Source: Panulirus ornatus
Taxonomy: Eukaryota > Arthropoda > Malacostraca > Decapoda > Palinuridae
NCBI RefSeq assembly: GCF_036320965.1
Contig: NC_092225.1
Coordinates: forward strand, 58,690,924 to 58,754,923
Direction: 5' to 3'
DNA length: 64,000 nucleotides
In this document: piece after piece, positions 9,960-22,039 of the stretch
Position numbering within the stretch: position 1 is the first letter of the stretch
Layout of the letters: each line of letters begins with the position of its first letter
Notes under the pieces: model-generated
Told to the model about the DNA's origin: nothing
The model's database searches: none
What the model saw: only the letters and a program-made list of their open reading frames with translations
Translations under genes and position numbers: made by a program

Positions 9960-12900
9960 GGTGACCCCAGACTGAGTGTGTCACCCCGGCCAGATACATT
10001 ATGGGAGGAAGCTACGCCAACTGATGTACATCAAATACTCATTGAGAAGAAAGTAAACGAACCGAAATTTTAGTCATAAAGATACGAAGGAACGAAATAC
10101 AAAGTCCCTTGATGTATACATGAAGTTACATCAACAAAGTCTGTACCTATCATGTCTCCGTGCAGGTTAGATTCTACTGTGTCATCTACATACAGGAAAG
10201 CAGCTAAACCATTAGGATGGAAACTATGATTCACATTTTAGACAGTTCGAAACAGCATGTTGTCATGGTAGGTCAGAAACTATATACAATATGGAGTCAA
10301 CATAGGTTCATTCATGAGGCATATTCCGGGTCGAAACAGGCCATAAAATGCATTCAAGGTCAAACCAGGTCATAAGTCACCCGGGACGAATGAATCCAGG
10401 TCACCAGCTGTGAAGTATATCAAGGGATCAGGTCACCATATCATACACAGAGGCACGTTACGTCAGGAGGTATTGAGGCAGGACGCACTATACAGGCGGG
10501 GGTCAAGTTAGGTTACGCTACACAAGCAGGGTCAAGTCAGGACTCGCTACACAGGGGGTGATCAAAGCCGGGTCACGAGTTGAGCAGGAGAGAGAAGCCG
10601 TGTGGCGGGGTCCCCACCATCCATCACCCACTCCCCTCGCCAAGCCTCACAAGAAGCTCTCCAAGGCAGTTCGTCCTAAAATTCTGGACTTAATTTTGAT
10701 TTACGTTGAAAGTCACTCCGCCGAAGCAGGAGGCTCTCCCGCAGAAGACCCAAGACAGAAATACAGGATGACCACATACGTGAGTGTCTTCAAATGTACA
10801 GTCTGATACGTATATCAACGGAAACACTTATCGCAGGCCTTACTGGAATACGCCAAGAGTGAAAAGTCATCGTCAGAGAGGTTGCACTGTCGACACTGTA
10901 CTGTCGTCAGCCCACTATCTATTTCAAAAGGCGATTCACGGCAAAGGTCTATTGTAATTACAAGCATATGACGTGGGAAATCATCGTACTTTTGGATGCT
11001 GAGACTAGCGTCTTTAACGAGTCAAGTACCAGCAACCCGCCTCGGTGTGCCTCAGGCTATCTTGAGGGACGGGCATTCTTTCTTTACTCTTCCAGGATGC
11101 CACATCATTTTGAGCATTTCGTTTCTTGGCGCTGTATTTCTTCCACCAGTGCTTCAAATGGTTGGCTCTTACCCTTCTACGGAGGAGAAAATCTGAACTC
11201 TTGCTTAAAGGCAGGAAAATGTGGGTACATGCGAGATTTATGGGCGCACTCGGCGCTCGGAACGCAAGATCAGGGGGCTGCCTCCTGCAATGCCTTATCA
11301 GTGTCTCGTCTCATTCAGGAGAGCAAGACCCTATGGACCCAAAACATGGACCTAGAATACTTCAGGAACCTTGCCAGTTCCATGCCCAGACGTCTGAAAA
11401 TGGCAATCAAGGCCAAAGGAGAGGTGACAAAGAACTAAAATGTAAATATGACATTGCCTTTTTAAATGTATGAAGGTGGGGGGAGGGGGGGGGGAGCGGA
11501 CAAGGTTTTTTTGCGGACACTTTACTAAAAATGTACACTTACGTGTACAGAGGCGCTGATGAATCCATGAGTGTCTGATTATTTCATTATACAACCCTTG
11601 GACTCGTAGCAGTGGGGCCCCTTGCAGTCTTCGGCACCACGAGAAACAGAGATGCTGGATTCCTCTGGAGCGAGACGTTCCTCGTCGAGACTGTTCTCCC
11701 TCCTCGTATACAGATGATGACCCAACCTCGACGATTATGATTTCATGTTCTCGGTGTCATCACATACAGGAGGAGTACGGTAACATCACTGTTTTCTTAA
11801 TTGTTGATAGATTTACCAGGATATCAGCTTAATAAGAGAGTTTGATTAAAGGATTGGAATCCATTATGAAGGTTTGTGTGGCTGAAACAAATCAATGGGC
11901 CCAATGAATGGCAAGAGTCACATGGAGCCCCGTGAATGAACTGCCCCCTGCGGAGCTCCGAACTATTGTCCAGTGATTGATTTATGCCGTTCGAAGCCTT
12001 GAAACCACTGCTTTCTGATTCAATTCTGCCATTTAGAGCACTGAAGTCTGCTCCGTGACAACTATACTCCGTGAGGCCTCAAGTCACTGCTGGGTCACTG
12101 ACCTTTATCCCTCAGGGTCCTGAATCACCATACCTGTGATAGATCGCGCCAAGTGTAACAAGGAACTGTTGTTTACATATGGTCTTTTGCTACATGGAGC
12201 CTCAGACTCCTCTTCCGTCACTGCCCAAAGCCACACTAGGCTTCGAACCCCCATCCCGCCATAAACAAAGACCACATAGAACCTCGAATCCTCGTCCTGT
12301 CGTTGATCAATGTCACATAAAGCCTCGTATCACTCGCTCATGACTGACCTACAGCCACGTACAGCTTCGATCTCCTCCTGCCATGGGCATGGGAAGTATC
12401 ACCAGCACAGAAATCGATAAAGAGAAATTCATTTCCTTTTGTTAATTCTCACCAGAAATGCTTGTCACAGCTTCAAGAGAAGAGCCACAAACAATGATCA
12501 TAAATCCACACACGTCGAATAAATATTGTGTGGCAAGTTTGCACAATTTACCATTACCTCATTTGATGAGCAAAATCCACAAACATTTTCCGAGATGAAA
12601 ATTGCGAGGGAACTTTTGCGGCAACGAATCTTCAAGTTTCACAAGAGGCCGGAGCCATATGGGTAACATCCGACATAAGTTCCCCCGCAGAAATAAAACT
12701 GGGAGAGTTTTCGGGAAAATTTTCCCCCTGAGGTTAAATAGCTCGCCACACTTGGGTCAAACATAGAAATTTGGTAACTTGATTTTCTGGTCTTTGTTGG
12801 GGCGAGTTTTTGTTGTCCGGGGATGACCGGCTGACCTCAAGTAGTTCAGGTCTCGGGCCCTTATATGAGGGCGGTACTACACACAACCACCCATTTCCAC

Positions 12901-13110
12901 CTTTGAAAGGAGGCTATAGGAAAATATAGCCACAATATAGAAAAAAATGAGCTATAAAAACGACATGGGCAAAGATTATGAGAATCATATTGAGGGGGAC
13001 GACTCAAGAATGTGTTTACAGAGGAGACACTCATGATCAGACGTACAACAGTTGTTTCCCATAAGCTGTTTAAGAATTATAATATTAATGATGAATTTTG
13101 AGAACTCCTG
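9960..13110. other. Intergenic sequence with degenerate tandem repeats
   Basis: Weak repetition of GCTACACA(A/G)GCAGGGTCAAG-like units at about 10440-10565 and of 'cctcgaatcc...' phrases at about 11930-12390, with unclear periods. Poly-G run at 11480-11500. The longest open frame (156 codons, 10968-11438) has no domain and competes with a second overlapping frame, so I do not call it a gene. Confidence 0.4.
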
Positions 13111-13116
13111 TGGAAG

Positions 13117-13117
<1 letters not shown>

Positions 13118-13155
<38 letters not shown>
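13118..13155. repeat. (CA)n microsatellite
   Basis: About 38 bp of CA repeats. Confidence 0.96.
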
Positions 13156-13157
<2 letters not shown>

Positions 13158-13189
13158 AGGGCGGGCATGGAGGTAATCCTGTTGATAAT

Positions 13190-13600
13190 TTCAAGGCGAA
13201 GAGATTAGGGCTAGGGATGACGCAGGACTCCGCGCGGAGGGGTGTGTCCTGCAGTAGGGATGAGGATAGACATACGGGAAAACAGGATAAGGTCTGAGGG
13301 AACAGAGGATATACGTGGTGATAGGATGAGGATACATGTATCGTGGTACATATAGGGTTGTAGATGTGGATAGTGATGAGGTAAGGGATGACAGGCTAGA
13401 GATAAGGATATGTCCCAGGTCGAGGATAGAAATCTCCTACGGGATGAGGATGATCTCAGAATAAGGCTTCTGGGTAAAGATGTATGCAAGGATGGGAAGG
13501 ATGAAGCTAAGGGAGACTTGAACGAGACCAGAGACGAGATGAGAATGAAGCGAGATAAAATAATAAAACAGACAGTGATGAGACTGGGATAGGTCCAGGT
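13190..13600. repeat. Degenerate purine-rich tandem region
   Basis: Recurring GGGATGAGGATA-like phrases at irregular spacing (for example near 13255, 13325, 13385, 13440). It is too eroded for a firm period. The 188-codon minus frame across it is a product of this composition plus the neighbouring SINE. Confidence 0.45.
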
Positions 13601-13824
13601 AACTGCAGGAATAGACGAGTCAGGATAGTGGCACGGCTGTGTCACGGCTGATTGTGGGGATGGGAAAAAATATGAACGATGAAGTAGGTTCCTGACGCAT
13701 TCACGGACCGCCAAGGTTGAGTGCATAGGTCGAATCCTGGTTGTGGCAGTCGGTCCACAGTCACCCCAGCTGTTCATCCATCCCTAGGGATTGGTCTATA
13801 AAATGGGTACCTGAGTCAGGCTGG

Positions 13825-13826
<2 letters not shown>

Positions 13827-13891
<65 letters not shown>
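13827..13891. repeat. (TA)n microsatellite, left flank of nested core
   Basis: About 65 bp of uninterrupted TA. It sits where the intact SINE has TACATATACAG. Confidence 0.97.
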
Positions 13892-13893
<2 letters not shown>

Positions 13894-14131
13894 CTTTTTT
13901 TTCATACTATTTGCCATTTCCCGCGTTAGCGAGGTAGCGTTAAGAACAGAGAACTGGGCCTTAGAGGGAATATCCTCACCTGACCCCCTTCTCTGTTCCT
14001 TCTTTTGGAAAATTAAAAAAAAACAAGAAAGGGGAGGATTTCCAGCCACCCGCTATCTCCCCTTTTAGTCGCCTTCTACGACACGCAGGGAATACGTGGG
14101 AAGTATTTTTTCTCCCCTATCCCCAGGGATA
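13892..14131 (+). repeat. Dispersed core repeat, subfamily A
   Basis: Begins TTTC, a T tract, then CATACTATTTGCCATTTCCC and GCGTTAGCGAGGTAGCG, continues AACAGAGAACTGGGCC, GGGAATATCCTCACCTG, an A tract, GTCGCCTTCTACGACACGCA and GGGAATACGTGGGAAGTATT, and ends CCCCTATCCCCAGGGAT. A second full copy lies on the minus strand at 41.28-41.51 kb and a partial one at 17.59-17.69 kb. It has no coding capacity, so it looks like a non-autonomous element or a dispersed satellite monomer. Confidence 0.8.

Positions 14132-14133
<2 letters not shown>

Positions 14134-14196
<63 letters not shown>
14134..14196. repeat. (TA)n microsatellite, right flank of nested core
   Basis: About 63 bp of uninterrupted TA, directly after the core's CCCCAGGGATAATG end and directly before the SINE's right part. 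Confidence 0.97.
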
Positions 14197-14197
<1 letters not shown>

Positions 14198-14263
14198 CGT
14201 TTATGGGATGGCCTTGATTACGGCCTAGATTGCCCGTGCTATCTCAGTTAACATAAAGAATGA

Positions 14264-14265
<2 letters not shown>

Positions 14266-14337
<72 letters not shown>
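14266..14337. repeat. (TA)n microsatellite after the SINE end
   Basis: About 72 bp of TA, beginning within a few bases of the SINE 3' end (AACATAAAGAATGAGG). Confidence 0.97.
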
Positions 14338-14339
<2 letters not shown>

Positions 14340-15095
14340 TAAAGTGAAAAAACAAATCTTATTCGTCTAAAATCTTGCGGGGGTAATTGAATCCCGAAAT
14401 TTCTTACCGGTGTGACGAGGTATAATTTTTCCCAGTTTTAAGCGGCCGGACCGCCCGCCTGAGCGAGTCCTTGATATACTGCTCGAAGCCTCGACTCGGC
14501 CGCACATTTCATGGATCAGGTACCTATTAAAGTGCACACCCGAGTGTCCTGTGGGGGCCACGCGCGGCGGCAGCAACACCCGCACCTCCCTCCCTCCACC
14601 AACAGCCTCGTACACAAAGGGGTGAATGTTTCTCTCACGGAGGGCACTCATTGTCCGAGGTGCTTCAGAGTGGGTTGTTGAGGGGTCGTGATCGAACGAA
14701 CCTAAAGTGAACCGCGTCTGAACCCAATCGGCGAACATAGGCGAGGAAGGCCTCACCTTCTGTACGGCTCCTATGACCGTGGCAAAAAAAGATTACACAG
14801 AAAGAAAAAAAATAATTATCAAAATGCACACGTTGATTAAATACATGATTTCGAGTCTTTTCTATACCGAAACATCATTCCAAAATCATACCCAATGCGT
14901 CTTTCTTTAATGAGATATTGAAAACCAGGTTGGCGATATACTGTACGTTTGTATGAATTACGATATACGTGCTCTGATTACTACAGCAAACATTGTGGGT
15001 GCCTGAGTGAGCTCAGCCTTATAGATACGTTATCATAATACAGTGTTAAATGCTTGAAAATCATGAGTGTGTGACCGTCCTTACTGCTATCTTTA
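14340..15095. other. Intergenic sequence, nothing recognised
   Basis: Contains a 129-codon minus frame (14367-14756), moderately GC-rich, with no domain I recognise. It could be a fragment of an old gene or element, but nothing supports that. Confidence 0.4.
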
Positions 15096-15099
15096 GATG

Positions 15100-15173
<74 letters not shown>
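15100..15173. repeat. (GA)n microsatellite
   Basis: About 72 bp of GA. Confidence 0.98.
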
Positions 15174-15174
<1 letters not shown>

Positions 15175-15175
<1 letters not shown>

Positions 15176-15904
15176 CCAGCATGATAGATTATTTTCCCCT
15201 TCTTCAACTCCCTTCAACCTTAACGAAGAGAACGTAAAATCCCCCAATGAAACCCGCGACCCACCTTGTTTATGATGGGAAATGGTCTTAAATGATCAAT
15301 GGGGATGAGTTATGAGTTGTTAGGGACGTTGAATAATGCAAGTTGATTATGGGTCACCGATAAATGATTAGGTCTTCTAATTACAGGTTGGCTCGGGTAA
15401 ATCCACACAGGGTGGCTTAGTAATTGATTCGAATCGGTCGCGGTAAGGCTCTGAGCAGAGAAAATTTATGCCCTCAAGTCTACCCCATCGACAGAATACA
15501 TCATGCTCGTCTTGCCCTCCAAAAAGAAGAAAAAAAAAATACATCAGGATTTCTTCTGCCTCATGCAGATGGATTATCATGGCTCCAGTTTGCATGTCTG
15601 CACCGGGGATAGGAGGACGTATGTTTCTTCTGGATATATTTCGTAATTTATTCCGAAAGTAGGGAAGACTTGACTCTGACGTCCAGTGTTTATTTCCTTG
15701 CCGAATCTGAAGTTTGAGTCGCTCAGCATCACGCTTTACATCTCAGCCAAGACGTTTGCATTAAGCTGGTATATCCTCAGCTTCATGCATGACGCAACGT
15801 ACGCAATGACATGGTTGCTACGCAAGACGCATCTTACACTAAACTGAGGCTAATGTATGTGCGTTACGGGAGTGAGCACATTTACGCATACTAGGATGTT
15901 CACT

Positions 15905-15905
<1 letters not shown>
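15175..15905. other. Intergenic sequence, nothing recognised
   Basis: No domain, RNA or tandem signature seen. Confidence 0.4.

Positions 15906-15908
<3 letters not shown>

Positions 15909-15955
<47 letters not shown>
15909..15955. repeat. (CA)n microsatellite
   Basis: About 47 bp of CA, 70 bp upstream of the following SINE. Confidence 0.97.
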
Positions 15956-15956
<1 letters not shown>

Positions 15957-16021
15957 AGCCCAAGCCAGCAACCCATTTATCGACCAGCCTCGTAAAGTAT
16001 ATAACTAGGCAATTACACACA

Positions 16022-16200
16022 TCGGCCTCAGAGGTGTAGCAGTTACCGTTAATGATCACGAATCAGCTCGTGCCTGCCCAGGGGTCGGGACTGCATAGTT
16101 TCGAGCCCTGGGCGCGGCAGTCGGCCCACACCGAACCCTGGTGTTCATCCTTTCCCTCGGGCTGATCAATAAATGGTTACCTGGCTGAGGCTTTGGTGTG
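16022..16200 (+). mobile_element. tRNA-derived SINE, different head, shared body
   Basis: A head with GAGGTGTAGCAGTTACCG (A-box region) and AGTTTCGAGCCCTGG (B box) is joined to a body GCAGTCGGCCCACACCGAAC, TGTTCATCCTTTCCC and ATAAATGGTTACCTGGCTGA. The body closely parallels that of family A (CAGTCGGTCCACAG, GTTCATCCATCCC, AAAATGGGTACCTGAGTCAG) although the head differs. That suggests two tRNA heads on one body. Confidence 0.75.
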
Positions 16201-16286
16201 TGGGTGTGTGTATGTGTTTAATCACACATAAGATGATAAATGGTTACCTGGCTGAGGCTTTGGTGTGTGGGTGTGTGTGTGTGTAA
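16168..16286 (+). repeat. Tandem duplication of a SINE tail with (GT)n
   Basis: ATAAATGGTTACCTGGCTGA followed by GGCTTTGGTGTGTGGGTGTG occurs twice, starting near 16170 and 16232, so the SINE tail and adjoining GT stretch were duplicated with a period of about 62 bp. Confidence 0.8.
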
Positions 16287-16371
16287 TACTCTCTCCCAGT
16301 AACTCACAAGTTAGTAAACTCAAAATAGTAATTATACACACACACGGAGAGGGAGTTCCGTGCAAAAACTA

Positions 16372-16556
16372 TATAGACAGATAGATAGATAGATAGACAG
16401 ATAGGCAGATAGATTAAATAGATAGATAATTAGATAGATAGATAGATAGATAGAGACAGACAGGTAGATAGAGAGTTATACAGAGAGATAGATAGAAAGA
16501 TAGATAAACAGATAGATAGATAGATAGGTATATAGAAAGATAGATAGATAGAAAAG
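16372..16556. repeat. (GATA)n tetranucleotide tract
   Basis: About 185 bp dominated by GATA/GACA units with interruptions. It ends within about 10 bp of recognisable LINE sequence. Confidence 0.93.
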
Positions 16557-16564
16557 ACATTGAT

Positions 16565-17040
16565 AGAATATTGGAGATCTTGACCTATACAAGTCCCGTG
16601 GCCCTGGTGAAATTTCACCCAATGTATTCTGGATATGTAAAGATACGCTCGATAAACCGTTTGAAACACCGTCAATATACGGCTGGAATACAGCAAAGTG
16701 CCGTGGGATGTAAAAGACACCGGGGAAGAGGCGCTGACCTACAGACGTGTCTCCCTGGCCAGTGTGGTCTACAGGGTACTGGAAAAGATGACCAGAAAGC
16801 AAATGGATGATATCGTGCAGAGGAAAACTATCCAAGTGAGAGACAAAATGTGGTTTAAGAGGAAGGTAATGTGTAATGAGCCACTTAGATTTCTATGAAA
16901 AGGTGAGATTTGTCTTAGACAAAAGAGAATGCTGGGTGAATTGCTTGTATTCATGATAATACCTGAAAGCATTTGACACTATCCCGCTTGTGAGGCTGAT
17001 TACGAAGCTGAAAATCCAGGCAGGAATATGGGGGGGGGGG

Positions 17041-17122
<82 letters not shown>

Positions 17123-17460
17123 CCTCCTATTGAACAAACGACTCATGTCAGAAGAGCTTTATCGAAATAAGCCGAGGTCAGTAATGGAGTGCCATAAGGT
17201 TCTATTCTGGGACAACCATTCTCTTTAAACCATATGAATGACTCGCCCGAAGGCGTGGACTCCGAGCTGAATATGTTTGCAGATGATGCTACGGTCATGA
17301 GGGTACTGGAAAGCAGCGAGGATTGCTCGTCTTACAAGAGGACCTGAACGGACCTCCAAGTTGCTGTGACGTGGCTCATATAATTTAACCACAGCAAATA
17401 TCCAAGTAATACGCTGAGCGGGTAACACTACTAAACTGGTGTAGGAGAGGAACAAGACCG
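16565..17460 (+). mobile_element. Decayed LINE RT domain split by a (GA)n tract
   Basis: Reverse-transcriptase remnant. In order: LDLYKSRGPGEISPNVFWIC at about 16575-16634; RVSLASVVYRVLEKMTRK from about 16743 (RT fingers, normally YRPVSLTSVVCKVLEKIIR); FDTIPLVRLITKLKIQAG just before 17030 (normally KAFDKVPH); then a G run and (GA)n; then NGVP, stop, GSILGQPF near 17185-17225; and SELNMFADDATVMRVLESSE with the catalytic FADD at 17276-17287. Several stops and frameshifts show it is dead. The order and spacing on both sides of the GA tract fit one original element. Confidence 0.82.
17030..17120. repeat. (G)n(GA)n microsatellite inside a LINE
   Basis: A 14-bp G run passes into about 78 bp of GA. 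It lies between the FDxxP block and the GVPQGS block of the RT at 16.6-17.5 kb. Confidence 0.97.
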
Positions 17461-17589
17461 GGTGTGAGGACTGGCCACACAGGAGACTGCGGGGACCACG
17501 TGACGCTTGATGGGTGAATTCCCTTCGCTTTCTGCTCGATCTAAATGTCTACGTCAGTCCAGTGATGAAGACCATTGTGACGAAAGGCT

Positions 17590-17695
17590 TCGATTAGAAC
17601 TCAAAGTGAGGATATCCCCTCTAAATCTCAGTCCTCTCTTCTTCATGCTACCTCACTGACGCGGGAAAAGGTGGATACGTATGAAAAAAAATATG
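17590..17695 (-). repeat. Core repeat, subfamily A (partial, diverged)
   Basis: On the minus strand it reads CATACGTATCCACCTTTTCC, CGCGTCAGTGAGGTAGC, AGAGAGGACTGAG and GGGGATATCCTCACTTTGAG, matching the first half of the core at 13.9 kb. Its 5' side adjoins an imperfect TATATACACATATAT stretch, as expected for this family. Confidence 0.7.
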
Positions 17696-17709
17696 TATAT
17701 ATACACATA

Positions 17710-19715
17710 TATTCTGCCAACAAGCCATATTACCTTATAACCTACACCATCTGCCATTAAGTAGACATCCTGTACTGGAACTCCATGTTAATAACTACAA
17801 CATCACACCAGTATAGGCCGCCTGTTTAACAGTCCGTCCGCCGGCGATGATTTACTTGTGGTTTTTACTCAGCAGCGGAGCCGCTCCCTCCACAAGATTA
17901 GTAGGCCTTCCTCCCTTTCTCATATCAGTCTTGTGATCTTTGTCAAAATTCATTTCCCAGTCAACTAGGCAGATAGCAAGAAAAAAAAATCACAAAAAAG
18001 TCATCCGTGCTACTCCACGTGACCTGCACTTTGCCTGGTTGGTCTCCAACATGTGACCCCTGGTTAGGTCAGGACAGCAAGTGGGTGAGGCGAGTGGGTG
18101 GGTTTTGCGTTGGCGAAGAGGGAACTGGAGAGCAGAAGAGAAGACTTGGGGAGGAAAAAGAGAGTGAAGAATGGAGAGATGGAAGAAAAGAGACATTTGT
18201 GAAGGAGACAGGCCAGAGGGAGGGGCCCCAGAGGTGACACGAGTGGCCGGGCGAGCTACGGAAGCTGGCGGAAAGGAATGAGGACATGGCCGTGAGGTAC
18301 TAACGTCCTTGACGGACGGAACGAAGAGGACAATGGGGAAAGGGTAGGGAGGCAAAGGGAGGGAAGGGAGCATGGGAAAGGAGTAGAGTGGGGAGGAGAG
18401 AGAGGGGGGAGGACTGATCAGATACTTCCAACAGCTGATTTTTCACCTCATCTGTCTGGGAGAAGCCTCATTATTCTTCCCTTTCTCTTCCATCTCCCCC
18501 GCTCCCTCCTTCTCTCTCTCTCCCCGGATCATCCTTCATCCTCCTTTTGTCTCTAATCCTATTTATGTTCTTCACCACCAGATCTTCTTCTTCCACCTTC
18601 CATTAAATCACGGGCGAGTCGACAGAACAACGGTAAATTGCAGAGAACTGGAGGTTGAACCCAGTGGTTCGCAGCGGCCAGACTTGTAACATGAGGAATT
18701 ATTATTAGTCTCAGTCGCAGAAGACCTCATGGTGGAGATGGTCCCAGAGTCCTCCAAGACAGCTAAGTTATACGCAGCGCCAACAGCCTAGTCACCGCAC
18801 AATAGACTGGAGGAACGCTCTAACCACCGTAACTATACCGTTAATTACGGGAATGCCTCGACATGAAGGGCTGGAGGCCACGCACGCACCATACGTCGGT
18901 GGTCAGTAATAATTGTCGGGTGCCTCCCCTCGGCATAGACGACACAACAACGACCTTGTCCTGGGGGTCGTTTGTCACGAGAGGCCAGAGTGGCGGGTTT
19001 TCGCAAAGGGATAACGTACGAGAACCATTAAAGGGAACGACGAAATACAACGAAGACTTAAAACCCTTTTATTGCCTTTCCGAACCAGACAAATAAACAC
19101 GGATGTTGAGCATCACAAGGCAACACGGATGACGAATGAATCAGTAAGGGTAAAGTTCATACGTCTTCTCTAGTGTGTTTAGCTCCTATCTACGGGTCTA
19201 ATATACGACTCGCTGGTTCCTCAGGTAGAGATGGCGATAATATATTGATCGTAAACCTGAAATATGAGCATTACAAGGTTGTATATACATGACTCTTTTT
19301 TTCCCACATAAGTCAGAACTTGTGTTCTTACCTGACTCAAGTAAGTACCATCAAACGTGAGGCGTCATACCTTTGATATGGATGAAGAAAACCTGTATAC
19401 ATTATCCATCACACTGTTTGCCTATAGCCAGCATGATAGTGTGTGTGTGTGTAGAGAGAGAGAGAGAGCTGTACAAGCCCCTTTAAACTGTATCTTTTCC
19501 ATACACTCTATTAGTTCCATCCCACCCAATGCTTCCTCCATCTCACTATTGGCTCCATCTCGCTTCCTGTTCTCTTCGCCGCCTGTCTCCTCTTCGCTCC
19601 ACCTCAGTTGATTCCAACCCTGCCTCCTGTTTCTCCCCCATCTCACTACTGATTCTATCCCAATTCTCCCATACACCTTTTGGTGTCCAAAGTAATTCAC
19701 AAATGTCTCCTCAGC
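17710..19715. other. Intergenic sequence, nothing recognised
   Basis: Includes a GA-rich purine tract at about 18100-18420 and its reverse-composition partner at 18470-18600. No frame has a domain. Confidence 0.4.
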
Positions 19716-19720
19716 ACATC

Positions 19721-19721
<1 letters not shown>

Positions 19722-19789
<68 letters not shown>
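19722..19789. repeat. (CT)n microsatellite
   Basis: About 68 bp of CT. Confidence 0.98.
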
Positions 19790-19792
<3 letters not shown>

Positions 19793-20277
19793 CCGCAATG
19801 TACTCTCATGATTTACTGTCGTAAATAAGTAAGGAAAGCGACGCCCTCCTCCAACACATCCTGACACACCTGCGGCCTTACATGCTTTCCCTGGCATTGC
19901 CTAAGCTCGCACCAACATCTCATCCTCCAACATCACTTGGAAAAAAAAAATAAAGGACAAATTAAGCTCCTTACAAACGTAAATACGCCACTACCATCTC
20001 GTCTCCCTCAATACTCACTTTAAGCTTTCTCATCTCGCTCACTCTACATCTCTACCTACAACATGCTGTACTTCCCACACACGAGAATAGTATAATCTAC
20101 AACCATCAACATTGCCAGCCATGATCCGCCATCATCCGTCTGGCAGCAACACTCAAATACTTCATCACACGCCGCCCGCCTCCTACCTCACCACGTCCGA
20201 AAGAGAGAGAAAAAAAGTTTCAAACGAGTGATGGGATATAACCCAACCTTAGTTCGCCCTAGCCTTCACCCTCGCCA

Positions 20278-20278
<1 letters not shown>

Positions 20279-20361
<83 letters not shown>
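20279..20361. repeat. (CT)n microsatellite
   Basis: About 82 bp of uninterrupted CT. Confidence 0.98.
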
Positions 20362-20362
<1 letters not shown>

Positions 20363-22035
20363 TCTTGGACCTGACGTGAACCCTACCCTATGTATAGAAG
20401 ACAACCAGTTTGCATTGCATCAATCTCCTCCATCGTATATCTATACTGAAGATATCATAGATTCTATAATGTTCTTTTTCTATCAAGATTCCTCTTTCAT
20501 CCCAGCACACGAGTAATTCATATACTTAAATTTTCTGACATATTTCTCCCTTAGTATGAGAAACTCATATTGTTTCGGCCAATCATTATCACTTTTTTTC
20601 ACTTTTACCTAAATTTTCTTTCCGACAACCAGCACCATAACCCTGGTTTCCTGGAGGTACATTTAACCAGAGTCGCGAGACCCTAGTCAAAAATGATTTC
20701 CCTGAACCAGACCAGTGATCTCGAAGGTGCAATGAAGATGTAGCGTGATAAAGTAAGGGTGTTGTGAAAATGAGTACGCTGAAAGTGAAGCGAAGATGCG
20801 TTTGTTGAGGACGGAGTGAACTTTGGCTTATCGATGAAGTAATGAAGATGCGCTTGTCGAGGATGAAGTGAATATAGGTTTTTAAGAGGGTGTGATGGGG
20901 TTGCTTTTGACCGCATCTCCATCTTTTGTAAATATTCACTCGAAAACATTCAGCGTTTGGCTACATGGCTATTTCCCCTTGCAAACCCACCTCTCACGTC
21001 TCAGTCTGTCAGTGATAATCATTCTGGTCTAGCGTATCTCCTCATCATACATACAACTATCAATATCCATCAATCAATTGCTCTATGAATCCCCACATCC
21101 ATCTATATATCATCTTAGCGTGGCGGTGAGGACTTTCCTGTGCATCCATGAAACTGGTACATCCTCCACAGCCAGGCTCCCACACTCGCTGAATCAATCA
21201 AAGTACCACAGTATACTTCCCCAAGTCATCATGTGTATCCCAGGGCCTAGTCCATACTTCACCTTCACATGTCACTCCTGAGTAGACTTTCCCTCCTCGA
21301 CTTCCACCTCCAGAAGGAGTTCTACTGTTTATTTAGTCACCCACTAAGCCTAGATTAGACAACGTCCTCTTCCTCCACATCTCTGATATCTACTATAACT
21401 CAGAAATCTGTAAACATTCTTCATATATCAAGTCACCATCATATATCAAGTATACCATCCACGGCTTTCATATCCTCACACTTCCAAACTCCTCCTCAGC
21501 CAAAAAGTTACATCCTAAACACTCACACATCTCTACTGTTTCTCCCAACCATTATTGTTTTTATCCATCCTCTTTGCCACTCGAATTTCTCAACGATCTT
21601 CCACTTCCCCACAAAAATTTGTATCCTCTCTCACTTCCTCATCCCTCCGCACCCTTCTATCTCATTTTCCCTCGCGTTCCTCCAACATATCTTCTTTCCC
21701 ACATCATATTCCTTATCTTCCCATCTTCTGGCCTATCTTCCACAATCCTCTTTCATCAAAAATATCGTCAGTATTGCTCATCCCTTGGTAAAACTTGTCT
21801 TGTAATACCATCTCTCAATTCGTAATTTGTGGTCCTCCACTGTCCACTGCTTTTGTACCTCCCGATACGCCAGGAGCATCATCATTTATGCCTTAATCCT
21901 CCTCAGAAAAATCTCTCCACAGAACCCATCACCAGACTCCTCATCCTATCACCCACTTACCCAGCCAAACAATCCTTGTAAGATGGCGTACAACTCAATC
22001 TAGACTCATAAAATCTCAGGGATACATAGACTATT
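20362..22035. other. Pyrimidine-rich intergenic sequence
   Basis: A degenerate tandem (GAAGATGCG(T/C)TTGT(T/C)GAGGA, about 52 bp apart, at 20795 and 20847) lies at 20715-20890. The rest, 20960-22030, is C/T-rich with no domain. Confidence 0.4.
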
Positions 22036-22039
22036 TTTT

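Larger units (their letters stand above)
13670..14265 (+). mobile_element. tRNA-derived SINE, family A, split by a (TA)n-flanked insert
   Basis: Left part 13670-13826 carries CCTGACGCATTCACGG, the B box AGGTCGAATCCTGG, and the body GCAGTCGGTCCACAGTCACC through GGGTACCTGAGTCAGGCTGG. Right part 14197-14265 carries GCGTTTATGGGATGGCC through ATCTCAGTTAACATAAAG. These two parts are contiguous, separated only by a short TACATATACAG stretch, in the intact copy at 38.8-39.06 kb. Between them lies 370 bp of (TA)n, a core repeat, and (TA)n. The A-box end is truncated. Confidence 0.8.

Noticed and set aside
10968..11438. 156-codon frame
   Set aside because: No domain recognised, and a second overlapping frame (11126-11473) is equally open.
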